From Rhizobium sp. Q54 (GTDB taxonomy: Bacteria; Pseudomonadota; Alphaproteobacteria; Rhizobiales; Beijerinckiaceae): DNA of 64,000 nt. The notes beneath the pieces were generated by a model that made no database searches, had not been told where the DNA came from, and worked only from the letters and a program-made list of their open reading frames with translations. Numbering within the stretch: position 1 is the stretch's first letter; every line of letters begins with the position of its first letter. The stretch lies in contig CAMCUC010000012.1 of the NCBI GenBank assembly GCA_945878875.1, positions 1 to 64,000 of the forward strand, written 5' to 3'. Positions 8,747 through 16,620 of the stretch are shown in pieces. A program made the position numbers and the translations under genes.

Positions 8747-8794
8747 ATGAGGCGTCCGTCTTAGGACGTGATGAGGCGTCCGTCTTAGGACGTG
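8747..8794 (+). repeat. Two tandem 24-bp units, each a hairpin, in the flgM leader
   Basis: The unit ATGAGGCGTCCGTCTTAGGACGTG occurs twice with no mismatch, at 8747-8770 and 8771-8794. Each copy holds an inverted repeat, CGTCC and GGACG around a 6-base loop. The array ends five bases before the flgM ATG, so it covers the ribosome-binding region. Each unit also begins with its own ATGAGG. Confidence 0.9.
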
Positions 8795-8798
8795 AAAG

Positions 8799-9107
8799 GT
8801 GCTAACCATGATCGACGGCATACGCCAAAATCTGACCTATCTCGAGCCCGGCGCCCGCAAAGGCGCTAAAGCTGATAGTTCGACATTAGCTCCGCCGCCT
8901 GGGCAGTCAGCCGCGACCTCCGGTGCTGCCGGGGCGTTCATCGACGTGACGTCAGCAAGCAGTGGCGGCGCGGCCCCTCTGGATCAAACGCGCATAGAAG
9001 CTATCCGTGAGGCTATTCGCAACAATGCTTATCCCGTAGATTTTGATCAATTGGCTGAGTGGATGATCGACGTTGATTTCAAGCGGCGCGGCGAACAGGC
9101 TCTCTGA
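8799..9107 (+). CDS. flgM: Anti-sigma-28 factor FlgM
   Basis: The 102-residue protein is disordered and Ala/Gly-rich at the N terminus and ends with the FlgM C-terminal helices that grip FliA (ARIEAIREAIRNNAYPVDFDQLAEWMI-like arrangement). FlgM is exported through the completed hook, releasing FliA. The start at 8808 (MIDGIRQN) is the better candidate because AAAGGTGC lies just upstream of it. The stop overlaps the next gene (TGATG). Confidence 0.88.
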   Translation: MLTMIDGIRQNLTYLEPGARKGAKADSSTLAPPPGQSAATSGAAGAFIDVTSASSGGAAPLDQTRIEAIREAIRNNAYPVDFDQLAEWMIDVDFKRRGEQAL

Positions 9108-9397
9108 TGAGTTCGCCAGAATTACTGGCTCTTCACTCTGCTTTTGAATCAATGAAGCGTGCTCTCGCCTCAAACGATCTTGGTGCGGTTGAAGCCGCGA
9201 CAGCAGATTTTCATATCTGGTTAGAAAGATTGAGCTCAACGGACGTCGTTCGTCCCGATGATCTCTCTTTGGTTCGCGAATTGCGTGAAGTCAGCGACGC
9301 CATCGTCCATGACCTTGCATTACGTCTCCGTGCATTTGACGTCGTCATCAACGCGTGGCGTGATGCTGAAAGGGATCGAGATGAACCTGTTGATTGA
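9107..9397 (+). CDS. Small helical protein in the FlgN position
   Basis: The 96-residue, probably all-helical acidic protein starts on the last base of flgM. FlgN, the export chaperone for FlgK and FlgL, usually follows flgM, and size and position fit. The sequence itself is too weakly conserved for me to confirm it. The C terminus overlaps the start of the DUF2802 gene by about 17 bases. Confidence 0.65.
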   Translation: MSSPELLALHSAFESMKRALASNDLGAVEAATADFHIWLERLSSTDVVRPDDLSLVRELREVSDAIVHDLALRLRAFDVVINAWRDAERDRDEPVD

Positions 9398-9830
9398 AGC
9401 TCTCATCTTGACGTTTATCGGTTTATTGACAGTGGCCTATGCAGCTCGAATGTTAGGGCGTCAGCGGAAAAAATATGATCTCCGCCTGGAAGAGCAGAAA
9501 AAATATGATCTCCGCCTGGAAGAAATGACCCTCTGCCTGAATGATTTGACAGTTCGAATGGAGCGGTATGAAACAGGCACACGCCGACAGTCGCGCGAGC
9601 GCGAGGCTGTCGTTGCCAGCTCGTTAAACCAATTGCAAACTGACGTAAAATTGATGCAGATGAAGTCTCATGATCCCGTGTCCGGGCGTGATGCGCCAGA
9701 GCTACTTGAGCAGGCAATACAACTTGCCCGTGAGGGGAAACCCGGCGACCAAATTATGCGACGTACTGGCCTTTCAATGGACGTGGTGGAAGCAATTACG
9801 ATGCTCCATTCTTCTAGGCCTCGCCATTAG
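9381..9830 (+). CDS. DUF2802-type membrane-anchored protein
   Basis: Starting at ATG 9381, preceded by AAAGGGATCGAG, the protein has 149 residues: one N-terminal membrane helix, a coiled coil, and a C-terminal helix-turn-helix-like DUF2802 segment (AIQLAREGKPGDQIMRRTGLSMDVVEAI). DUF2802 proteins are commonly encoded with polar flagellar genes, but their role is not established. The coiled coil contains a perfect 10-residue tandem repeat (KKYDLRLEEQ) from a recent DNA duplication. The longer frame to 9258 overlaps the previous gene and lacks a ribosome site. Confidence 0.75.
   Translation: MNLLIEALILTFIGLLTVAYAARMLGRQRKKYDLRLEEQKKYDLRLEEMTLCLNDLTVRMERYETGTRRQSREREAVVASSLNQLQTDVKLMQMKSHDPVSGRDAPELLEQAIQLAREGKPGDQIMRRTGLSMDVVEAITMLHSSRPRH
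9467..9523 (+). repeat. 30-bp in-frame tandem duplication
   Basis: A 27-base block (GAAAAAATATGATCTCCGCC and the next seven bases) recurs at a 30-base period with no mismatch inside the DUF2802 gene. It lengthens the coiled coil by about 10 residues without changing the frame. Confidence 0.9.
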
Positions 9831-10506
9831 GGACCTTGGGACGCTTTGCCACTTCACGACTTTCTTTAATCGTATTTGCGGTCGCGATTTCAAGAGCTGC
9901 TGCGAGGCTATGGGAAGCGATGGCATAAGACCCGCGCGCCAGATACCCCTGCTTCGTTGACGCTTCGCGGAGCAGGTTTGAACCAGTCAATAACGGAAGT
10001 ATTACAGTCGCTGCATAGGCAATAATAAATATAACTATTCCGCCCGATAAATAGCTGACACACCAAATCAGAACCGTTGCAGTCAGCATCTGCCATTGAC
10101 GAAACCTCGCGTACAAAAATGGCGGAAAAAAAGTCCAGAAGCAGGATAAATCCTCGGGGATTAAAATCATGTCGCCGTTCGACTGAACGCCGCCCCAGTA
10201 AAGCGGCCACGTCGCGCCTGTTGGAATATCAATCAGCTCAGCCGGTGTTGCTGCTTCAAATTCAAGGCCATCCAACCCTTCGCTAAACGCTAGGCGGAAC
10301 AAAATACCTCCGCGTAGTACCGTGAGCCAGTCCGTCCGCTTGAGTGTTTGCAACAATTCTCGATCCTCCAGGGCTGCGCTTGGCGCGCATGAAGCGAAAG
10401 AGACGATGAAGTCGCCGACAAGCAAACCTGTCCGTTCCGCCGCCGTGAAGCGGTGAACCGTGGTCACGATTACAAGATCATCAAAAGTGCGCGTTTCAAT
10501 TTGCAT
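9814..10506 (-). CDS. Unknown membrane protein with PDZ-like N terminus
   Basis: The 230-residue protein has an N-terminal part with a PDZ-like strand-loop (AERTGLLVGDFIVSF). After about residue 120 comes a membrane part with two or three hydrophobic helices that resembles DUF2628 (FFPPFLYARFRQWQ before the first helix). The extreme C terminus is charged. It converges on the DUF2802 gene and overlaps its 3' end by 17 bases. It follows the 272-residue coiled-coil gene on the same strand by 12 bases, so the two probably form a unit. I cannot name a function. Confidence 0.65.
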   Translation of the reverse strand: MQIETRTFDDLVIVTTVHRFTAAERTGLLVGDFIVSFASCAPSAALEDRELLQTLKRTDWLTVLRGGILFRLAFSEGLDGLEFEAATPAELIDIPTGATWPLYWGGVQSNGDMILIPEDLSCFWTFFPPFLYARFRQWQMLTATVLIWCVSYLSGGIVIFIIAYAATVILPLLTGSNLLREASTKQGYLARGSYAIASHSLAAALEIATANTIKESREVAKRPKVPNGEA

Positions 10507-10518
10507 TAATAATAACGT

Positions 10519-11337
10519 TCACGGGTATCGTATCATGGAGTTACTTGGGGCCGAAGCAGCAGGGCGACCGGCGTTTGGGCGTGTCGCAACGGGTGGACGC
10601 ACCATTACTTGTGTCTTCGCTTGCGGCGTAGAGGGGGCTGGCCGTGACGCTGCTGATATCAAATCAACTGTTCTTGCATTGGCTGATCGAGTAGCAGAAC
10701 TAAGCTCGTCCAACGATTGTTTGATTTCAGCGAATCGCTTCTCCTGAGCCTCGAGCTTCGTAATGTTGGCGTTCGCTGTATTCAGAGCTAGCGTTAAAAC
10801 CTGCACTTGCTTGGCAAGATCGGAATTTGAGAGTGCTATAGCCTCGAGGGCCTGCGAGGATGATTTCACATTTTCATCAACTTTCTTAGCGACCGCGACA
10901 AGACCGTTGATTTCACCCGAAAAGACAAGCAGAGCATCCCGGTTTACTTTTGTTATCAAATCAAGATCATTAATAGCACGCTTGAAATAGACCAGCGAAC
11001 CAAACACAGCAACGGCTGCGAGGAGGAAAATCAGCGTTGCACTATATAGCAATAATCGGCTGCTCTTTCGCGTCTCTGTAATGAGTTTGAAAGATTCCGC
11101 ACGAATGCGTTGTATCTCAAGTGCTGAATCAACGGCAGTGCTGGCCGCCTCAAGAGCAATTTCAATCGCTTCCTCGATTGCGGGCGTTTTGTCAGCGGCA
11201 TTTGTTTTATCTGGCCGAGGAACGGTGCTCTTTATTGGTTTAGAGGCGACTGCTTCAGCCGCAGACGGGGACTTATTTTCTGGCAAATTTAGGGGGTTCT
11301 TATCACTTTTGGTTTTTTTCGTTGGTTTAATGCTCAT
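10519..11337 (-). CDS. Unknown single-pass coiled-coil membrane protein
   Basis: The 272-residue protein has a Lys/Pro-rich cytoplasmic N terminus, one membrane helix (about residues 97-117, LLLYSATLIFLLAAVAVFGSLVYF), a long periplasmic coiled coil (about 120-230), and a Pro/Ala-rich tail. It carries a good ribosome site (AAGAGGAGG). The layout is like stator-associated or methyl-accepting scaffolds, but no signature domain is visible. Its position just behind the flhB terminator and ahead of the PDZ-like membrane gene suggests a motility accessory role. That is inference. Confidence 0.65.
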   Translation of the reverse strand: MSIKPTKKTKSDKNPLNLPENKSPSAAEAVASKPIKSTVPRPDKTNAADKTPAIEEAIEIALEAASTAVDSALEIQRIRAESFKLITETRKSSRLLLYSATLIFLLAAVAVFGSLVYFKRAINDLDLITKVNRDALLVFSGEINGLVAVAKKVDENVKSSSQALEAIALSNSDLAKQVQVLTLALNTANANITKLEAQEKRFAEIKQSLDELSSATRSANARTVDLISAASRPAPSTPQAKTQVMVRPPVATRPNAGRPAASAPSNSMIRYP

Positions 11338-11437
11338 CTCGGCCTCCTCTTGAGCCCGGTATTAGGATTTGATACGCGCCGTTGACACTTGAGACCCGAC
11401 GTCATTAGTACTTCGATAGAGGGGATACGTCGAGAGC

Positions 11438-11470
11438 GGAACCCGTATGCGAGGCACGCATACGGGTTCC
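11438..11470 (-). terminator. Strong hairpin behind flhB
   Basis: A perfect 14-bp stem (GGAACCCGTATGCG and its complement) closes a 5-base loop. It lies 52 bases downstream of the flhB stop and ahead of the next gene's start. Neither side has a T-run, so it may be a Rho-dependent or mRNA-stabilising hairpin rather than a classic intrinsic terminator. Confidence 0.6.
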
Positions 11471-11521
11471 TTGCATCGTGAGTGATAATAAAATGAATGC
11501 ATCCAAAACAGGAAACGCCGA

Positions 11522-12658
11522 TCATTTGTTGCGTGTCTTTCGATTTCCATTTGCGTCAAACTGCAGGGCATCAGGTACTTCGACGTCTGGCGGATCTCCA
11601 GCGGCGCCGGCCTGGAAAACAAAGCTTAGGACAGCAGCCACCGCGCGGTATAAATCCGCATGAATTTCCGAGCCAATTTCGGTTGTGAAGAAGAGTGCTC
11701 TTGCGAGAAGCGGCATCGTAAGGATTGGGATCCCAGCTGCCTCCGCTCGCTCTCTTATTTGTGAAGCTATCACATCAGCACCTTTAGCAATCACCTTGGG
11801 GGCGGAACCCTCTGCGAAGTCATAATTTAAGGCAACAGCAAAATGCTGCGGATTTACGAGAACAACCTGAGCTTTTTCGACCTGTGAAACTGAGCTACGT
11901 TGGGAAATTTCCTGCTGAGCGCGTCTTATACGGGCCCTAATTTCCGGGGCGCCTTCCGTCTGCTTGTTTTCATCTTTAACTTCCTGCTTTGTCATCATCA
12001 GCTGCTTTTTATGGCGAACGAACTGAATGACCAAATCCATAAGTCCAAGCATTGCTACCGATCCAACCAAGATAAGGAATATCCACAACGTAATTGAGCC
12101 AACGTTCTCAACAGTGGATTCAAGACTTCCAGACGCTATTGCTAAAAATTGAGGCAGACTATGTATCAAAAGAAACATGCCTAGCACAGCCAGCACAAGA
12201 ACTTTAAGCACTGATTTGGTAAGCTCAATAAGCGCGTTTGAACCAAACATGCGCCCGAAACCAGAAATAATTGATAATCTATTAGACTTAAAATTAAAAT
12301 TAGAGGGAATAAAATGGATGCCCCCGATAAGCATTTGCGCGCTGATGGCAATAATTACTAACGGAAACGAAAAAGCCAGCACAATAATTGCTGCTGAAAT
12401 GAACCGATCAGCAATAATGCTTGTGAGGCTGATTTCTTGAACAAGAATGGATGAGATATCGAGGCCCTGCCTAAAGCTTCCGACTAATTCCGAAAACATG
12501 GTGCGGCCAAAATATGAAAAAAGCATCGCGCCTGCTATTAATACGGCTCCCATTACAAAGTCTTTTGAGCTTAAAATTTGCCCTTTTTCGATAGACTCTG
12601 TCTTGCGCCGTTCTGTGGCTTCTTCGGTCTTTTCTTGATCGCTGTCATTTGCGGCCAT
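11522..12658 (-). CDS. flhB: Flagellar export switch protein FlhB
   Basis: The 378-residue protein has a charged N terminus, four membrane segments, the cytosolic linker, and the self-cleaving domain. The cleavage motif reads NPQH (VNPQHFAVAL) instead of the common NPTH. The Asn-Pro pair that is cut is kept. FlhB switches export from rod/hook to filament substrates after contact with FliK, encoded first in this operon. It is the last gene of fliK-L-M-N-O-P-Q-R-flhB, 5 bases after fliR. Confidence 0.96.
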   Translation of the reverse strand: MAANDSDQEKTEEATERRKTESIEKGQILSSKDFVMGAVLIAGAMLFSYFGRTMFSELVGSFRQGLDISSILVQEISLTSIIADRFISAAIIVLAFSFPLVIIAISAQMLIGGIHFIPSNFNFKSNRLSIISGFGRMFGSNALIELTKSVLKVLVLAVLGMFLLIHSLPQFLAIASGSLESTVENVGSITLWIFLILVGSVAMLGLMDLVIQFVRHKKQLMMTKQEVKDENKQTEGAPEIRARIRRAQQEISQRSSVSQVEKAQVVLVNPQHFAVALNYDFAEGSAPKVIAKGADVIASQIRERAEAAGIPILTMPLLARALFFTTEIGSEIHADLYRAVAAVLSFVFQAGAAGDPPDVEVPDALQFDANGNRKTRNK

Positions 12659-12663
12659 TTAGA

Positions 12664-13440
12664 TCATACCTCCCCAAGTATCAGTTTGCGGGTTGTAGCC
12701 GCAGCATTTTCGATCAATACGGATAGCGAATCGCTCATACTAGGCATAAGTACAAGTAGAAGTGCGAGCCCAATAAGAATCGTCAACGGGAACCCAACAG
12801 AGAATATGTTCATTTGGGGTGCTACGCGTGTTAATAGCCCAATCAAGAGATTTGAGCAAAATAAAGCAACAATGATCGGCATCGCAAAGATGATAGCGAT
12901 GGAAAAAATCAATGCGGCGCTTCGAGATATGTTCAAAAATATATCTGTATCAAATTTTAATTCTATTGGTAATGATATATAGCTCAAGACAACATGTTGA
13001 ATAAGTAAATGATGCCCCTCAACGGATAGAAAAATAAGCACAAGCAATATTGATAAGAATTGCGTGATCACTGGCGATTGACTTCCAGTTTGCGGATCAA
13101 TTATTGAGGCGAAACCAAGGCCCATTGAAAACGCAATTTGTTCTCCGGCCATCGCTATAGCCGCAAAGATAAGCTGATAAATAAGGCCTATCATGACCCC
13201 GATTAAAACCTCTCGGGCTAAAAGGATAGCACCCATCAATGAAAACATATCAACTGAGGGAACTGATATATAATTTGAGAGAAGAAAAGCCAAAGTTATA
13301 GTGAGGGTCACTCTGATTGGTGTCGAAATAGCAGAGGCGGAAAAAAAGGGGGCTATAAGCAGCATTCCCGTCATACGAACGGAAATGAGGATAAGTAACC
13401 ACATTTTCTCAAAGACCGCACTTTCTTCAAGAACGATCAC
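12664..13440 (-). CDS. fliR: Flagellar export gate protein FliR
   Basis: The 258-residue, strongly hydrophobic protein has about six membrane segments and FliR-type motifs (REVLIGVMIGLIYQLIFAAI; LNISRSAALIFSIAI). It forms the export gate with FliP5 and FliQ4. Its start overlaps fliQ by 4 bases. Confidence 0.95.
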   Translation of the reverse strand: MIVLEESAVFEKMWLLILISVRMTGMLLIAPFFSASAISTPIRVTLTITLAFLLSNYISVPSVDMFSLMGAILLAREVLIGVMIGLIYQLIFAAIAMAGEQIAFSMGLGFASIIDPQTGSQSPVITQFLSILLVLIFLSVEGHHLLIQHVVLSYISLPIELKFDTDIFLNISRSAALIFSIAIIFAMPIIVALFCSNLLIGLLTRVAPQMNIFSVGFPLTILIGLALLLVLMPSMSDSLSVLIENAAATTRKLILGEV

Positions 13441-13706
13441 CTACCGACCCTCGCTATCTCTGTAAAAACTGTGAAGAAGAATCCTGTCATCGTGGACATC
13501 ATAAACGGGCCTGCGATCGCGAGAATTCCTAAAACAATAACTAATTTTGGTACAAATGTCAGGGTACTTTCATTGATCGACGTTGCTGCCTGGAATATTC
13601 CAATCAATAGACCAACGAGAAGAGCCGTTATTAAAATAGGCCCTGTCGCAAAAAGAACACTTATAAGCGTCTCACGACCGATGGTTGCATACTGCTGATA
13701 CAACAT
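13437..13706 (-). CDS. fliQ: Flagellar export gate protein FliQ
   Basis: The 89-residue protein has two membrane helices and the conserved IGIFQAATSINESTLTFVPK loop of FliQ. It lies 4 bases after fliP and overlaps fliR by 4 bases. Confidence 0.95.
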   Translation of the reverse strand: MLYQQYATIGRETLISVLFATGPILITALLVGLLIGIFQAATSINESTLTFVPKLVIVLGILAIAGPFMMSTMTGFFFTVFTEIARVGR

Positions 13707-13710
13707 CGCT

Positions 13711-14478
13711 TCAGCCCCTAGTAAAGCTTTGGACGATTGATGAAATCGTCATACTCCATCCGTCTACGACTACGAATAAAAGCAGCTTGAACGGAAGTGA
13801 TATGAGAGTTGGAGAAAGCATCATCATGCCTAACGACATTAGAACGCTTGCGACAACGATGTCGATCACAAGAAAGGGCAGAAATAATAAAAAACCAATG
13901 GTGAAAGCTGTTCGAAGTTCGCTTATTATAAACGCTGGTATTAATACAGGTGCTGGCACTGCCTCAGGGCTCGCATAGCCCTTGTCGCCTTGAAGTTCAG
14001 CCATCAAGATAAGGTCGGATTCTCTCGTATGGCGTAGCATGAATCGCTTCATTACCTCGAGGCCACGCATACTTGCATCCTCAATGGTTATTGAGCCATT
14101 GGAGTAGGGAGAAAAAGAGGTTTCATTGATTTCTTTAAAGGTCGGCGCCATTATGAAAAGCGTCATGAACAACGCAAGTCCGACTAGTACCTGGTTTGGG
14201 GGTGTTTGCTGTGTCCCAAGCGCCTGCCGTAAAATAGACAGCGTAACTATTATTCGCGTGAAGCTAGTTGTTACGAGCAATAATGACGGCAACAATGTAA
14301 GCGCTGTCATCAATGCGAGTGTTTGCAGTGACAGAGAGAGACTTTGCTTGCCGTCAGCTTGACCTTCGATTTTTAGTAATGGAAAATCAAAGACAGAACC
14401 CGACTGCGCAAATACGTTTTGGGTCAATCCAATTATTATCATAATGGTTGATGTTATAAATAATGTTTTTTTGCTCAC
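13711..14478 (-). CDS. fliP: Flagellar export gate protein FliP
   Basis: The 255-residue protein has a signal sequence and the FliP signatures (TSFTRIIVTLSILRQALGTQQTPPNQVLVGLALFMT; the C-terminal DIVVASVLMSLGMMMLSP). FliP pentamers form the core of the export pore. The gene overlaps fliO by 4 bases. Confidence 0.96.
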   Translation of the reverse strand: MSKKTLFITSTIMIIIGLTQNVFAQSGSVFDFPLLKIEGQADGKQSLSLSLQTLALMTALTLLPSLLLVTTSFTRIIVTLSILRQALGTQQTPPNQVLVGLALFMTLFIMAPTFKEINETSFSPYSNGSITIEDASMRGLEVMKRFMLRHTRESDLILMAELQGDKGYASPEAVPAPVLIPAFIISELRTAFTIGFLLFLPFLVIDIVVASVLMSLGMMMLSPTLISLPFKLLLFVVVDGWSMTISSIVQSFTRG

Positions 14479-14738
14479 GGAGTTTCGGCCTTATTTGTTG
14501 TGCTCAGTGTCTGCATTGCAGTCACGCCATACTTGCCTATGGCACAAGCAATTCGGTGGCCATCTATTTCAACAATTGCTATTCGCATTCCACTGCCAAG
14601 CTCAATCACACGGTGAATGCCTTCTGGCCGTCCAAACCTCGCATGGAGTTTGTTTCTCTGTCGGATTAGCGTTCCAGCGATTAAAATCGCAATTACCATT
14701 ATTGCAGCGCCAGACAACAAAGGCATTATGTTATTCAT
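14475..14738 (-). CDS. fliO: FliO, assembly factor for the FliP ring
   Basis: The short 87-residue protein has one N-terminal membrane helix (LSGAAIMVIAILIAGTLI) and a small soluble domain typical of FliO. It overlaps fliN and fliP by 4 bases each, so it is translationally coupled. Confidence 0.88.
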   Translation of the reverse strand: MNNIMPLLSGAAIMVIAILIAGTLIRQRNKLHARFGRPEGIHRVIELGSGMRIAIVEIDGHRIACAIGKYGVTAMQTLSTTNKAETP

Positions 14739-15034
14739 AAGCTCCGTACCCGCTTCTCTGGAGATACTATCTCAGTTAACCTCACTCCTAATCGTTCACC
14801 GACCAGAACAATTTCGCCTTTTGCTAAGAGCGTTCCATTTACAAGTATGTCGAGATGTTCGCCTGCAAGCCGCTCTAGTTCTACGACAGAGCCATCATTG
14901 AGCTTCAATAAATCCCCAATTGATATCTTCGTTCCGCCCACCTCAACCGTTAATTGAACCTCGATGTTTTCTAGTCGTCGGAGGTTCGTTGCTCCGAGGT
15001 CTGAATCACTTTCGTCTTGTTCACCTGAAGGCAT
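14735..15034 (-). CDS. fliN: Flagellar switch protein FliN
   Basis: The 99-residue protein consists of the SpoA/FliN domain after a short acidic lead (ENIEVQLTVEVGGTKISIGDLLKL; GSVVELERLAGEHLDILVNG; GVRLTEIV). It forms the lower C-ring and a docking site for FliH. It begins 21 bases after fliM. Confidence 0.95.
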   Translation of the reverse strand: MPSGEQDESDSDLGATNLRRLENIEVQLTVEVGGTKISIGDLLKLNDGSVVELERLAGEHLDILVNGTLLAKGEIVLVGERLGVRLTEIVSPEKRVRSL

Positions 15035-15055
15035 TTCTGTTCTCCCGTAACGCGT

Positions 15056-16015
15056 CTATCCAACGATACGGACAGCGAGCTGTCCGTCTTGTTCGCCAAC
15101 TATTCCCTCAAGCAGCGGTTCTTCCGCAACATATATTTTGACCTGTTCAAAGGTTTGGATATCGATGACCATGCCTTCGCGCAATTGTAGTAGCTCGCCA
15201 ATGGTAAGAACTGGCGTCGCTATTCGGGGAATGAAGCTCAGTTGAATTTCTTGTATCGCTTCCAGAAGACGTGCTTCCCACTTCAAATCACGGCCGTCGC
15301 CAACACGCTGTATTTTGCTGCGTAAAATAGTAGCAATTTGTTTTAGTGCTTGACGAGGATACAAAATATCAATCGTGGCTGGATCAGCATATGGTAGTTG
15401 TACGACGAACGACGATATGATCACAGCTTCCTGACCTTCTACGAAGGATGTAAAAGCTGGATTAGTTTCGCTTCCCATAAAATCAAAGCTAACGGGATAA
15501 ACTTCTTTCCAACTTTCCTCCAGCGTCTTCAAAGAGCCTTCAATGACTACCTGTAAAATTCGTTCTTCTGTTGGTGTGAATTCTGATTGGTGCGTAACGC
15601 CGCAATTTCCACGACCACCGAAAAATGAATTTACGAGAATACTTATAAGTTTTGGGGGAAACTGAATTAGGATCATCCCCTTTAACGCATCTGCTCGCGC
15701 TGTTGTGAAGCTGACGAAAGCCTCAGCGCCACGAACATATTCGTCGAAACGACGTGTTTCCGGCGCAAGTGTTGAAATTCGTGGCATAAAGCGCAACATT
15801 GGTAACAGCACATTACGTAATTGCCTTCCAAATCGCTCATTGATCAGCCGAAGCGTGTGCAGATCTCCAAGAAGACCAGCGTCTTCGCCGCCAAACACGT
15901 ATGGACGGTATTCTACTTTCTTTGCTGGTTTCGAATTTGGGTCAATTGACCCATCGTTTAGTCCCTCAATGAGGGCAGAAACTTCTTCGTTGCTGAGTTT
16001 GCGTGTAGGTGTCAT
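15056..16015 (-). CDS. fliM: Flagellar switch protein FliM
   Basis: The 319-residue protein has the CheC-like middle domain (conserved FFGGRG) and a C-terminal SpoA domain. The extreme N terminus (LSNEEVSALIEGL) resembles the CheY-P binding peptide LSQDEIDALL. It therefore should bind phosphorylated CheY, although no chemotaxis gene is present in the window. It starts 2 bases after fliL. Confidence 0.95.
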   Translation of the reverse strand: MTPTRKLSNEEVSALIEGLNDGSIDPNSKPAKKVEYRPYVFGGEDAGLLGDLHTLRLINERFGRQLRNVLLPMLRFMPRISTLAPETRRFDEYVRGAEAFVSFTTARADALKGMILIQFPPKLISILVNSFFGGRGNCGVTHQSEFTPTEERILQVVIEGSLKTLEESWKEVYPVSFDFMGSETNPAFTSFVEGQEAVIISSFVVQLPYADPATIDILYPRQALKQIATILRSKIQRVGDGRDLKWEARLLEAIQEIQLSFIPRIATPVLTIGELLQLREGMVIDIQTFEQVKIYVAEEPLLEGIVGEQDGQLAVRIVG

Positions 16016-16017
16016 TT

Positions 16018-16611
16018 TTATTGCATTACCAAGGCGGTGATAAATACGTTCTCAATTCCACCGAACTCGGTACGCTGGAGTAGGACTCGATTAATAGCAT
16101 CTCTTATTTGATCTTGAATTCGCCGCCGATTCTCGACCCCTGAGATTTCCGCTTCCCCCTGTTCTGCAAGTACTGCAAGAACCTCGGAGCGAATAGCAAC
16201 TTCATGTTTCTGTACATTTTCTATGACACGCTTGTCATATTGAGTAGCTAGGCCTATGGACATTTGTACAAAGCGTCGAGATCCGCGCATGTTCGTTGTG
16301 AAATTGCCCGGAAATTCAAAATAACTGGTGATGTATTGTTCCCGTGACGGAACAGGTTTTCCAGTTGGGGCTGGTTCTTCAACTTTTCCCTTGTCGGGCG
16401 TTTTTGCACCAGTCTTTTGGCTCGCGGCCTCCGAGCCGCGTTCGATCACAATAGCTAGAGGGTTGTCTTCCTGTGGCTTAGTGAGCTTTGCGTATAGAAT
16501 ACTTGCACCGGCACCGAGTGCGATCAGAATTAGGGCTCCAATTAGTCCCAACAATATCTTTATAACGGGAAGCTTTTTTTTGGGCTGATCTACTTCGGGT
16601 TCCTGAGCCAT
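16018..16611 (-). CDS. fliL: Basal-body-associated membrane protein FliL
   Basis: The 197-residue protein has one membrane helix (about 15-37), a Lys/Pro linker, and a stomatin-like periplasmic domain ending in the FliL tail (FGGIENVFITALVMQ). FliL rings encircle the stator and raise torque. It sits between fliK and fliM. Confidence 0.93.
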   Translation of the reverse strand: MAQEPEVDQPKKKLPVIKILLGLIGALILIALGAGASILYAKLTKPQEDNPLAIVIERGSEAASQKTGAKTPDKGKVEEPAPTGKPVPSREQYITSYFEFPGNFTTNMRGSRRFVQMSIGLATQYDKRVIENVQKHEVAIRSEVLAVLAEQGEAEISGVENRRRIQDQIRDAINRVLLQRTEFGGIENVFITALVMQ

Positions 16612-16620
16612 TTTTTATCC

